From: an uncultured Porphyromonas sp.
Lineage (GTDB): Bacteria > Bacteroidota > Bacteroidia > Bacteroidales > Porphyromonadaceae
DNA length: 8,078 bases
Direction of reading: 5' to 3'
NCBI GenBank assembly: GCA_927910985.1
Contig: CAKMOP010000144.1
Span: 1 to 8,078, forward strand
The stretch's first letter is position 1. Each line of letters opens with the position of its first letter. The position numbers and the translations under genes were made by a program. The notes under the pieces are model-generated. The model did no database searches, was not told the origin of the DNA, and saw only the letters and a program-made list of their open reading frames with translations. This document shows, piece after piece, positions 1 through 7,744 of the stretch.

Positions 1-791
1 GTCACATCGCCCTCGATGGAGGTGAGCTGCTTGGCGTCACTGCTGAGACGGAAGCCCGAGAGCGTGACGCCTCCGATGGTGATTGGCTCGTAGAAGAGCA
101 GACCCTCAGGAGTGTAGCGGAAGGCTACTTGGAGCTTGGTCGCTTCCTTGTCATTGCCTGAGGGGAGGATGAACTCGAGCTGTCGGTAGGTGGGGTGCAG
201 GCGTAGCTCGACCGTCCCCGCCGAGCCGATGGTGACGGGACTAAGTCCCTTGCCCTGGAGCTTGGCAGTCGTCTGCTGTATGCTGGTGATCTCCTGACGG
301 GGATCCCCCTTGATCGGGACGAGGCTCATCAGATTGCGGTACTTACGTCCCTGCAGCAGGATGCTGTCGCCACGCTGTCCCATCAGGAGCAGCTCAAAGT
401 CCCCGCCACGAGCATTACGGAAGTATTCGGTCGAGGTGATGAAGTGGTGCAGAATATCGCTCCGCGTGTCGAAGGCGAGTGTCGGCATATCGATGTTCTT
501 CACCGCATAGGTCGAGTTAGTCTCCTCCGTAGAGAGCTCAGAGATGGCCTTGACACGGCCGTCCTTGAACTGCACATACATAGCGTATCCTCCATAGGCA
601 CGCTTGGCATCGGGATAATAGGTCAGGCGCCAGTAGCCTTCGTGCCCCTCCAGAGTGGATACAGTTGCGCTGAGCGCCTGCTGGGTGCGAATCGCAGCCT
701 CAGGGAGCTGATTGAGATCGCTTGAGCTGGTGCAAGAGCTCATCCAGAGGAGTGCGCCCGAGACGAGGGCGAGAATCTTCGTATAGTTCAT
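1..791 (-). CDS. DUF4302-family lipoprotein, 3' end outside the window
   Basis: The frame is open from ATG at 791 to the left edge, giving 263 residues without a stop. The N-terminus MNYTKILALVSGALLWMSSC is a short lipoprotein signal with the lipidated Cys at residue 20, so the protein should be anchored in the outer membrane. Residues about 51-95 match what I know of DUF4302: a GYWRLTYYPDA block, then YGGYAMYVQF, then a strand ending MPTLAFDTRSDILHHF, followed by GGDFELLLMG. This family of unknown function is typically encoded beside SusC/SusD pairs and HExxH lipoproteins, as here. Its ATG overlaps the stop of the upstream metallohydrolase as ATGA (788-791), which suggests translational coupling. 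The frameshift in that upstream gene would stop ribosomes about 325 nt too early and could lower its expression. Family assignment is from remembered patterns; molecular role unknown. Confidence 0.82.
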   Translation of the reverse strand, partial: MNYTKILALVSGALLWMSSCTSSSDLNQLPEAAIRTQQALSATVSTLEGHEGYWRLTYYPDAKRAYGGYAMYVQFKDGRVKAISELSTEETNSTYAVKNIDMPTLAFDTRSDILHHFITSTEYFRNARGGDFELLLMGQRGDSILLQGRKYRNLMSLVPIKGDPRQEITSIQQTTAKLQGKGLSPVTIGSAGTVELRLHPTYRQLEFILPSGNDKEATKLQVAFRYTPEGLLFYEPITIGGVTLSGFRLSSDAKQLTSIEGDV

Positions 792-1841
792 TGCTTTGTC
801 TTGGGGGAAGGAGTCATCGATGTGAGGTCTTGACGTGCGAAGTCAGGGTAGCGCTTCTGGATCTGCTCGCGGAGCTTGTCCATATCCAGCCCCCAGGTAT
901 TAAGCATATAGTCCTTGATGATTCGGATCTTCTCCTCGATGATGGAGCGTCCCGAGCGAGTGCGTCCTGCAGGGATGACGTCGGCCGAGGCGAGCTTTGC
1001 TTCCCATTCCTTGGCACTGAGGATGACGTAGTTGCCGAAGAGCTCGGCGAAGTCTTCGTGGGGCTCTTGGCTGGCGTAGTTGGTGATGAAGCCGTATTCA
1101 ATGGACTTCTTCCCCTCACGCGTCCAGCCCGAGATCCAGTCTGCCTGGCGGTAGTCTAATGAAGTGATCTTGTCGAACTCTCGGGGTAGGCTCTTCTCTC
1201 TGGTGGAAGGTATGCGCTGCTTCGTGGTACATCGTGCGGAGGTAGACGTCCTTGAGGCGATTGAGGTAGGAAGTGTTTTCCCCATCGAGCCACGTCTTCC
1301 ACTGGTCGTAGTTCGCCTGCGCCGAAGGATCGGTCTTCAGTACGCCCTGCAGACTATCTAAGGTGTGGTAGTACTGCCCCAGCGAAGGGAAGTCGAAGCT
1401 GTTGATGTTCATAAAGATAATCTTCACCCCATTGATGGTGGAGGCGCGCGTGTTGGAGTTGCTGGGGGGAGGATTGTAAGCGAGTAACCCCGTCAGGACA
1501 AAGGCCTGAGGCGTGAAGCGTCGTACGAAGTCCACTCCCATCACCTCGGTGTAAGGCTCGAGGAAGAGGTACTTGAGGACGTTGACGAACTGAAGGCTGT
1601 TGTACTCGTTGGCGGGAGATGTCACCCAGTTGCGCCCGATTTCGCTCTCGGTATAGCGGTAGTAAATCTGGATGTTGTAGGGTGAGGTGATCTCGTGCTC
1701 GATATATTCATCCATCGCCGTACGGCGGGCAGGAGGATTCAGTACGGAGGTACTGCTGATCTCGTCGTCTACTTGACGGCAACTACCCAGGGCGATAAGG
1801 AGACCAGTGAGTAGCCAAAGGGAGGCTTTCCTTAGCATCAT
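788..1841 (-). pseudogene. Substrate import-associated zinc metallohydrolase lipoprotein, frameshifted
   Basis: Two overlapping frames make one protein of about 350 residues. The first (from 1841) has a lipoprotein signal, MMLRKASLWLLTGLLIALGSC, Cys21, followed by the acidic VDDE stretch, and reaches the zinc motif HEAAH (residues 206-210; 1212-1226). The frame then leaves the family pattern and stops at 1116. The second frame carries the expected continuation from about 1198: EKSLPREFDKI, DWISGW, then HEDFAELFGNYV (corrected residues about 261-272), whose glutamates are candidates for the third zinc ligand, and ends at 788. This is the gluzincin-like HExxH lipoprotein family found beside SusC/SusD pairs. 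One extra base in the purine run at 1191-1201 explains the break and gives HQ-E-KSLP spacing. As written, the product would lack the third ligand and should be inactive. Two adjacent ATG codons (1841, 1838) are possible starts; no Shine-Dalgarno is visible. Confidence 0.85.
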
Positions 1842-1879
1842 AATCGAAGTGATGGAGGAGGATTAGTAGTGGATGCGTG

Positions 1880-3448
1880 TCAATGGGTGCGTGGGTTGGG
1901 GGTGAGACCCGTGTTGATCACGTTTTGTGGGATCTGGAAGGTCGTGTGCTCGTCACCGGAGGGGAGGGTTTTCTCCACGGTGTACTTCGCTCTATCCTTC
2001 GTGTCGTGCACGAAGCGGAGGACTTCGATGCCGTAGCGGCGTATGTCGAACCAGCGCAGGCCTTCGTGGACGGTAGCTACACGGCGACACTGCAAGAGGT
2101 GGTGCAGGAGCATCTCTTGCTCCTCACCGCCATCGAGCTTGAAGGATGGATGAAGCTCCTTCTTCAGCGTAGGAGCCGTCGCGGTGCTGTAGGCAATCTT
2201 CTTGTAGAAGTCTACGACCTCGTCCTTGGTGAAGGTCTTCTTGTTGGTGTTGAGGTAGGCTGACGTCCAAGCGTTGAGGTCGACAAGAGCAGCGTCATAC
2301 TTCTTCGTGAGGATCTCGGCTTCGGCGCGCACGAGGAGCGTCTCTTCGGCGGTGAAGGGGATGATGAGGGTGTTCCCCTTCTTGCTCGCATAGTACGGGT
2401 ACTTCGACTGGTTGATGACGTCGCGGTAGTTGTACGAGGACGATACGAAGGGTATCTGCCAGTAGTCCGCCTGTGGCGTGGTGGAGGTGCGCCAGATATT
2501 CTCGCCGATGAAGACTTCTTCGGCAGCGCGGTGCGTCATCGAGAAGCGCTTGAGCTCCGCATAAGAGAAGAGGTTCACCGCTCCTGAGCTCACCGCTAAC
2601 TGGAGGAAGTTCGCTCCGATGGAGGAGTTGGTGTAGAGCTTGGCGTAAGCATCTTCGGTCTTCGCCCCTACTACTGAGGCAACCTGGAAGTCCTCCCAGC
2701 GGCGGAGCGACTTGCTCGCCAGGGCCTTCGTCGCGTGCTCGATGGCCTTGTCCCACTGCTCATAGAAGAGGTAGAAGCGTGCTGCGAAGGCTTCGGCTGC
2801 AGCCTTGTTGAAGTGGCGTTCCTTCTGCGTGTAGTAGCTGTCCGAGATGAGCGGAAGCCCTTCGGTGAGGTCCTTGTCGATGGCGGCATAGACCTCGGCC
2901 ACCGTGTTGCGCTGGTACTGGGGATTCAGCGTCTCTTCGGGAGCTGTTTGATAGGGGATACCGAGATCCGTGGAGCTGGTCGCAGTATTGTAGTGCTTCC
3001 CGAAGAGGTTGACTAAGACGAAGTGTGCGTAGGCACGTGCTACAAGAGCTTCGCCCTTGTGTGGGTTCATCTCACTGCCTCCGCCGAGCTTCTCAATTGC
3101 CTTTAGAGCGGTGTTGGCGTGCTGGATGGCGAGGTAATGGCTGCGCCAGAGGGCACGCATCCCATCCGAAGTATTGTACTCAGGCCCGTCTTGCCAGTAG
3201 GCTAAGTCGTAGGTGAACTTAGAGAAGTTCGGGTTGTCCTTCCCGTAGTCATCGATGTTGTCGGAGGACATCTCGCAGGCGTAGGCAAACGAAGAAGTTG
3301 GGTAAGCGTTGACCAGCACCTGACGAATCTTCTCGGGAGTGTCGAGTGTAACGCGCTCGTCGGGCTGCTCATCGAGGAGCTGATTGCACGAGCCGAGGAC
3401 GAAGGGAGCTACGAGAGCTACGAGGGGAACGAAGAATCTATTCATCAT
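1880..3448 (-). CDS. SusD/RagB-family substrate-binding outer-membrane lipoprotein
   Basis: An intact 522-residue protein of normal length for SusD/RagB. The signal ends VLGSC with Cys21, followed by the acidic NQLLDEQPDE typical of surface-exposed Bacteroidota lipoproteins. SusD hallmarks in order are an N-terminal helical region with NTALKAIEKL and KGEALVARAYAHFVLVNLFG (about residues 115-150), the TPR-like segment AAAEAFAARFYLFYEQWDKA, a later ETLLVRAEAEIL repeat (about 370), and the C-terminal RRYGIEV and FQIPQNVINTGLTPNP. The protein should cap the SusC barrel and bind the imported ligand. It lies 17 nt downstream of the SusC stop and 38 nt upstream of the metallohydrolase, so it is an operon member. 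It starts with tandem ATG codons (3448, 3445), as does the next gene. The frame is clean, in contrast to both flanking genes. The ligand cannot be predicted; peptide or glycan are both possible. Confidence 0.95.
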   Translation of the reverse strand: MMNRFFVPLVALVAPFVLGSCNQLLDEQPDERVTLDTPEKIRQVLVNAYPTSSFAYACEMSSDNIDDYGKDNPNFSKFTYDLAYWQDGPEYNTSDGMRALWRSHYLAIQHANTALKAIEKLGGGSEMNPHKGEALVARAYAHFVLVNLFGKHYNTATSSTDLGIPYQTAPEETLNPQYQRNTVAEVYAAIDKDLTEGLPLISDSYYTQKERHFNKAAAEAFAARFYLFYEQWDKAIEHATKALASKSLRRWEDFQVASVVGAKTEDAYAKLYTNSSIGANFLQLAVSSGAVNLFSYAELKRFSMTHRAAEEVFIGENIWRTSTTPQADYWQIPFVSSSYNYRDVINQSKYPYYASKKGNTLIIPFTAEETLLVRAEAEILTKKYDAALVDLNAWTSAYLNTNKKTFTKDEVVDFYKKIAYSTATAPTLKKELHPSFKLDGGEEQEMLLHHLLQCRRVATVHEGLRWFDIRRYGIEVLRFVHDTKDRAKYTVEKTLPSGDEHTTFQIPQNVINTGLTPNPRTH

Positions 3449-3465
3449 AAGGGTATCTCGTAGGG

Positions 3466-6400
3466 TTAGAGTCCGACACGTAGGGTGAGGATGAGCTTCT
3501 TCGGAGCGGTGACCGAACCACTATACATATAGGTAGGGTCATCGCCACGCAGACGCGCATCGGAGTAGAGGAGCAGGAGGTTCTGCGCCTGGAGCTTCAC
3601 GGCGAGGTTCTTCAGCGGCGTGTGGCGTAGGAGCGTCTTGGAGACGGTGTACTCCATAGATAGTTCCTTGAGGCGTACAAAGTCCGTGCTGACGATACGT
3701 GCCGTGGATGCGCTGTAAGCATAGAATCCGTTGATGAGGTTATCTGAGCCGTATTGGTCGAAGGCGTAGCTGGTCGGGATGCGGGGTATATTGGTGTGCG
3801 CCTCGTCACCAGGCTTCTTCCAGCGCTGCGTCAGCTCGCGGGGGAAGGCCGAGTAGTCGTCCGTGTTGGAGATACTTCTCAGTCGGGTCACGGCTCCGAA
3901 CTCGTAGTTGATGTGCGCCGAGAAGGAGAAATTCTTGTAGCGGAAGGTGTTGGTCAGCGTCCCGACATCCGTGGGGTCAAGCGTGCCGCTGTACTTGAGG
4001 AAGTCAATGCTGCTGCTCGAGAAGTTGAAGTCTCCGAGCGTCTCCTTCCCGCGCTCGTTATAGAAGCGAGGCATTCCCTCGTTGCTTAGTCCGAGGAATG
4101 GGATGGAGAAGACCGAGGAGAGGGGGTAGCCTTCGTAGGAGAAGCCCGAGCCCGCTATCATCGTACGCACCGTGGGGCTACTCAAGAGCGAAGTAATCTT
4201 GTTGGTCTTGTGTAGGTAAGAGAACCCTGTCGTCCAGCTGAAGACCTTGCTCTTAAGGTTGACGTCGAGAGGGTGAACTGCAGCCCTTGGGACTGGAGCT
4301 CTGCGACGTTACCGTCCTTCTGCGCTACACCGCCGATGGACTGCGTGTAGATGGGGCCAACGAGGTCGTAGCTACGGCGGCGATAGGCATCGATTTCGGC
4401 AGAGATGCGCCCCTTGAAGAGCCCGAAGCCGAGGCGAGCTCCATAGGTGAGAGTCTTCTCGTAGGTCAGGTCGTGGTTCGCCAGGTTGTGGTAAGCCAGC
4501 CCAATTTCCTTCGAATTGGGGTGCCAAGGTATGTTGGGGTAAATCTCTTCGAGGGAGTTCGTCACCGAAGGATTGTCGGCTACAAGACCTACGTACGTCT
4601 TCAGACGCATCGAAGAGAGAGGACGCAGATGGCGGAAGAAACGCTCGCGGTCGACACCCCATGTTAGCTCGACATTCCACGTCGGTAGCCAGCGTACGTA
4701 GCGCGAAGGACCGAAGCGGTTGCTGGCATCGAAGCGCAGGAGCGCATCAATGGAGTAGCGGTCATCGAAGGTGTAGCTGGCACGGGTGAGCAGGCCGAGG
4801 TTGTTGTTGACTCGGTTGCGGATGGTGTAGTAGTCCTTCCCTTGCTCGTAGAGTCGCTGGATGGCATCGGGGAGGTAGTAGGAGTGGTAGCCGAGGTCAT
4901 AGAGGACACCGTAGTTGATGTTCCAGTTGTTCTGTATCGTCCCACGGTTCAGCTCCATCCCCGCCGCAGCGATGAGGTTGTGGCGGCCGAAGGCTTGATG
5001 ATAGTCGAGGTCGAACTTAAAGCTATTCGTATAGTTCTGGATGATTCGGCTCTCACGTATCCCCCCTTCGGGCAAGACGGAGTAGGGGAGGGCGTAGGGG
5101 TCGTTGGGGTCGGTACGCAGGTTCTTATTGTTGTTGCGTATGTTGGTCGTCTGCATCGCGCGCATACTACGTGCTAAGACGGAGTGCTCGGTATTGTCGA
5201 GGAAGCTGACCGTATTGGTGTACTTGATGTCGGTGACGAAGGTCGCGCGTAGCTGCTTGAGGATGTCCCACGTGGCCGTCCCTTGGATGCCGAGGTAACC
5301 CACGGTCTTGGTGCGGCGGCTCTCACGAAGTTCGTCGAAGATATTATAGGAGACGTAGTCCTTCGTATAGTTCTCTGTCGGGAGGAGCGCACGGCTGGTC
5401 GTATTAGCGTACTTGACTGCCGAGGTGGAAGGGTCTTCGGAGGTGGTGTATTCGCCGATGAGGTTGAGTCCGACCTTGAGTGTGGGGAGGAGCTTATAGT
5501 CGGCGCTCATATTCCCCGAATAGGTGTTGGAGCGACTCCCGATAGTCCATCCTGGGTCGATGCGCGCCGTGAGCGAGGCGAAGAGGTTCGTCTTATTTGT
5601 CCCTCCGTTGAAGCTCAGAGTGTGGTTGTGTACGATGGTATTGCGGTAGAGCTGCTTGAACCAGTTCGTGTTGGCGCGCTCTGCCCTGCGGAAGTAAGCC
5701 AGTCGCGAGGCTTCGTCATTGGATAGCAAAGGCTTGCCTGAAGCGTCAAGCTCGTTGAAGAGCTGGTACATTCGCCCGATGAGCCCCTGGTCTTTGGCTG
5801 TCTCGAGCGAGTGGATGGGATACATCCCCCCATCAAGTAGGTCTTGGATGAGCGCCACGTGCTGCTGGGAGTTCATCACGTTGAGGTCGTTGTACGTGGG
5901 GATGGGGCGGTAGATGAATTCTCCTCGATAGCTCAGTGATGAGATACCTGCGGCTCCTGACCTCGTGGTAATCTCTACGACCCCAGCGATACCGCGTGGG
6001 CCGTAGCTCGAAGTTTCGGAGGAGGTCGTGAGGATACGTACTGAGGCAATGTTGTCGACGCTGAGACCTGGGACAATCCCCGCAGCGACCTGCTTGGGGT
6101 CAGCACCGGCGAAGGCCTCTAAGCTGCCGTAGTCACTGCCGAGGACGACCCCGTTGAGTACCCATAGCGGACGCGCCTTCCCCGTGATGGAGGTAGCCCC
6201 ACGGCTGGAGGTGGAGAGGATGACCTCGTCTTTGCCTTCGCTGGGATGTACGGCTGTGGTGTCGACCTTGGCTTTTTCGGTGGTCGGTACAGTGAGCTGC
6301 ACATCGATTTGAGGTTGGGTAGCCACCAAGGTCTTGAGAAGCTTACCGCGGTGGAGGAATTGAAGGGTTTGGCCTGATTCGAGCTCGATGACGTAGAGAC

Positions 6401-6572
6401 CTTGCTCTGTAGTTGTCATACTGCGCCCCGTCTCTTTGACGACGACTTGGACTTTAGGGAGTACCGCTTTCGAAGCGTTCGTGACTCGTCCCGTAACCAA
6501 GATTTTCTGTGCAGAGGCTGCGCTCCCGCTGAGGAGGATGGCTGCAGCCAGCACGGAGAGTCTTGTCTTCAT
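3466..6572 (-). pseudogene. SusC/RagA-family TonB-dependent outer-membrane transporter, frameshifted
   Basis: The start chosen is ATG 6572 because it opens a signal peptide, MKTRLSVLAAAILLSGSAASA, with a signal peptidase I site before Gln22; an in-frame ATG at 6626 adds only a non-signal extension. Residues about 23-93 are a carboxypeptidase-regulatory-like beta domain (VTGRVTNASKAVLPKV, QGLYVIEL). Residues about 115-206 form the plug: DEVILSTSSRGATSI, PLWVLNGVVLG, DNIASVRIL, SYGPRGIAGVVEITTRSG. The rest is barrel, with RYSIDALLRFDASNRFGP and LTYEKTLTYGARLGFGLF as typical strands. The first frame departs after LQFTLS (about residue 769) and stops at 4182; the continuation VNLKSKVFSWTTGFSY to the terminal LILTLRVGL lies in another frame down to 3466. 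Restoring one base at 4263-4268 gives about 1035 residues, normal for the family. As written, the last quarter of the barrel is lost and the product should not fold. Confidence 0.9.
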
Positions 6573-6604
6573 ATATACGATGCTGTGATGTCTATTTATG
6601 CTTG

Positions 6605-6612
6605 CGAAGATA
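6605..6612 (-). promoter_or_regulatory. Possible -7 element of the SusC operon
   Basis: On the minus strand this reads TATCTTCG, one mismatch from the Bacteroidota -7 consensus TAnnTTTG. It would put the transcript start near 6598 and leave a leader of about 25 nt before the SusC start at 6572. I see no TTG -33 element at the expected spacing, so the call is weak. A short inverted repeat GTCAT-N5-ATGAC (6635-6649) lies about where a regulator could contact the promoter. This stretch is the only candidate promoter region for the operon in the window. Confidence 0.35.
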
Positions 6613-6761
6613 ACGTTTTTATTCAATAAGAGCCGTCATACTGAATGACTTACTCGCCCGCTCTTAGGAGATGGCTTTTCCGCCCTGCGTTCTCTTGGGA
6701 AGCATAGGCTCCGTAGGCGCAGACGGGAGTCATGAAGGACGTACACTGCTTGCTATAAAGA

Positions 6762-6801
6762 AAGAGGCTGCATCCACACCGATGGTGGGATGTAGCCTCT
6801 T
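6762..6801 (-). terminator. Intrinsic terminator of the L31 gene
   Basis: A 14-bp stem (6762-6775 with 6788-6801) has a single G-T pair, and an inner CACC/GGTG extension closes a three-base GAT loop with one bulged A. On the minus strand the stem is followed by a T-rich TTTCTTTATA. It lies about 69 nt past the L31 stop and upstream of the SusC promoter region, so it separates ribosomal-protein transcription from the import operon. On the plus strand the stem is followed only by a weak T-rich stretch, which favours the minus orientation. Confidence 0.8.
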
Positions 6802-6869
6802 ATGGTTTGTGGGCTGACTTCGCCTGTGCGCTTGTACTTCACGCCACGCGAAGGGCTCGATAGAAGTAA

Positions 6870-7121
6870 TTACTTCTTGCGGTTGCCGTAGCGGCTCATG
6901 AACTTGTCCACGCGACCAGCCGTGTCGACCAGCTTTGCCTTACCCGTGAAGAATGGGTGAGAGGTGCTGGAGATTTCCACCTTGATCAGGGGGTATTCTA
7001 CTCCGTCAACAACGATGGTTTCCTTAGCGGGCATCGTCGAGCGCGTGATGAAAATGTCTTCGTTAGACATGTCCTTAAATACTACAGGACGGTAGTTCTC
7101 AGGATGAATTCCTTTCTTCAT
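6870..7121 (-). CDS. rpmE2: 50S ribosomal protein L31, type B (bL31B)
   Basis: The 83-residue product has the L31 opening [17 protein letters not shown], the conserved [10 protein letters not shown] (about residues 52-61) and a basic end MSRYGNRKK. It is a component of the large ribosomal subunit, at the bridge to the small subunit. It has no cysteines at all, so it lacks the zinc-binding pairs of type A L31. This, with the extra central residues, marks the zinc-independent type B, which from family knowledge is common in Bacteroidota. Start ATG 7121 is unambiguous from the family N-terminus. It is monocistronic as far as visible, with a -7 element at 7206-7213 and a strong terminator at 6762-6801. 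A perfect 16-bp palindrome (6862-6877) covers its stop codon. No regulator of the zinc-responsive kind can be identified here with confidence. Confidence 0.97.
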   Translation of the reverse strand: MKKGIHPENYRPVVFKDMSNEDIFITRSTMPAKETIVVDGVEYPLIKVEISSTSHPFFTGKAKLVDTAGRVDKFMSRYGNRKK

Positions 7122-7124
7122 TAT

Positions 7125-7140
7125 CGTTATAACGTTATAA
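7125..7140 (-). repeat. Tandem TTATAACG pair in the L31 leader
   Basis: On the minus strand two copies of TTATAACG stand head to tail and end three bases before the L31 ATG. The pair contains the perfect 14-bp palindrome TTATAACGTTATAA (7127-7140). The core octamer ATAACGTT recurs at 6610-6617 next to the suspected SusC promoter. It may be an operator or simply an AT-rich initiation region without a Shine-Dalgarno sequence; the sequence alone does not decide. Confidence 0.4.
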
Positions 7141-7205
7141 TTTGTTCTACTTTATCACTGCAGCAGAGCTGTCAGTTCTGGTAACCGTAGGAGTCTAATG
7201 GACTG

Positions 7206-7213
7206 CAAATATA
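7206..7213 (-). promoter_or_regulatory. -7 promoter element of the L31 gene
   Basis: On the minus strand this reads TATATTTG, a perfect match to the Bacteroidota primary-sigma -7 consensus TAnnTTTG. Transcription should begin near 7199-7200, giving a leader of about 78 nt before the L31 ATG at 7121. No convincing TTG -33 element is present at 19-21 bp; the upstream DNA is instead very AT-rich (7214-7234). Confidence 0.7.
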
Positions 7214-7297
7214 GCGATAATATATTGTATATCATAGCCCCGTCTGTGTGAAGTCCCTCAAAAGCGGTGTGTGCGGGGTGCGTGCATGTTGAGGGAA

Positions 7298-7310
7298 GGG
7301 GGGGGGGGGG
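7298..7310. repeat. Homopolymer of 13 G, followed by CCCC
   Basis: Thirteen consecutive G residues run directly into four C residues (7311-7314). Such a tract is long for a genome of moderate GC content and is prone to slippage in replication and in sequencing. It lies 85 bp upstream of the L31 -7 element and about 400 bp upstream of the plus-strand promoter, inside no recognisable reading frame. Its true length is uncertain. Confidence 0.9.
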
Positions 7311-7463
7311 CCCCTCGCTGGAGAGGAGTACCCTCTGCTTGCTCTTTGCTCCATCGTACCTCTGGTGTTGTGTGGCTTGCCCAAGCTCTGCAGGGGGGCA
7401 CCCACCTTACTATATATAATGTATATGTGTGTGCTATGCATTGGCTGATTTCAGTGAGGGATG

Positions 7464-7528
7464 CCTCCTTTGCCTCCCTTGGAGAGCCAACTTTCCCACC
7501 CGATGGAAAGTTAGCTCTCCAAAGGAGG
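7464..7528. repeat. 24-bp imperfect inverted repeat with an 8-nt loop
   Basis: Arms 7473-7496 and 7505-7528 pair over 24 positions with two mismatches, both tolerable as G-U in RNA. The loop is CACCCGAT. The left side also holds a tandem 9-mer (GCCTCCTTT then GCCTCCCTT, 7463-7480), and the right arm could alternatively pair its AAAGGAGG with the first copy. No T-tract follows on either strand, so it is not a standard terminator. Its form suits a dispersed palindromic repeat (REP-like or miniature element) or a structured RNA. Confidence 0.75.
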
Positions 7529-7706
7529 AGCGTTCCCTTTCCTCTATAGGAAACCTGCCCGCGCTTGCTGCATCCTGCTTCTGTGCTGTGGGAGTAGGGC
7601 TGATTGAACGGAAATAGCCCTTGGCTGTAACCTCTGTGAAGGCTGCTATAGCTGGGAAAATGCCCTGTCGTCCTGTTGTCTCTTGAGGGTCGTGTGTGTG
7701 GCGGTG

Positions 7707-7738
7707 TTGCACGAATAAGGGTAAAATGTGTATTTTTG
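7707..7738 (+). promoter_or_regulatory. Promoter of the serine palmitoyltransferase-like gene
   Basis: A TTG at 7707-7709 and a perfect TAnnTTTG element, TATTTTTG, at 7731-7738 are separated by 21 bp. This fits the -33/-7 architecture of the Bacteroidota primary sigma factor. Transcription would start near 7744-7746. It is the best-formed promoter in the window and points at the gene starting at 7929. Confidence 0.75.
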
Positions 7739-7744
7739 CCCGTA

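Larger units (their letters stand above)
7214..7706. other. Divergent intergenic region without a recognisable gene
   Basis: This stretch of about 490 bases lies between the L31 promoter and the promoter of the serine palmitoyltransferase-like gene. Frames are open in it on both strands, but their translations are rich in Arg, His, Pro, Thr or Cys, resemble no family I know and overlap one another, so I call none. It holds an AT-rich block (7214-7234), a 13-G run, a 24-bp imperfect inverted repeat and several smaller hairpins: a 6-bp stem TTTCCT/AGGAAA (7538-7553) and AGGGCT/AGCCCT (7596-7621). No tRNA or known structured RNA was recognised. Confidence 0.6.

Noticed and set aside
722..1159. 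145-codon plus-strand frame
   Set aside because: It is antisense to the metallohydrolase C-terminal half and the DUF4302 start, both of which have family motifs.
1877..2263. 128-codon plus-strand frame beside the SusD stop
   Set aside because: It is antisense to the well-supported SusD C-terminus; its open length follows from codon bias on the coding strand.
3466..4185. Separate 239-residue gene starting at TTG 4185
   Set aside because: It is the frameshifted end of the SusC barrel; the same frame is already family-like upstream from about 4263.
6573..6626. Upstream ATG (6626) as the SusC start
   Set aside because: It would place 18 non-signal residues before an excellent signal peptide and would begin at or before the suspected promoter.
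7271..7549. 92-codon open frame on the plus strand
   Set aside because: It reads through the G13 run and the palindrome, has no promoter or family motif, and overlaps other equally open frames.
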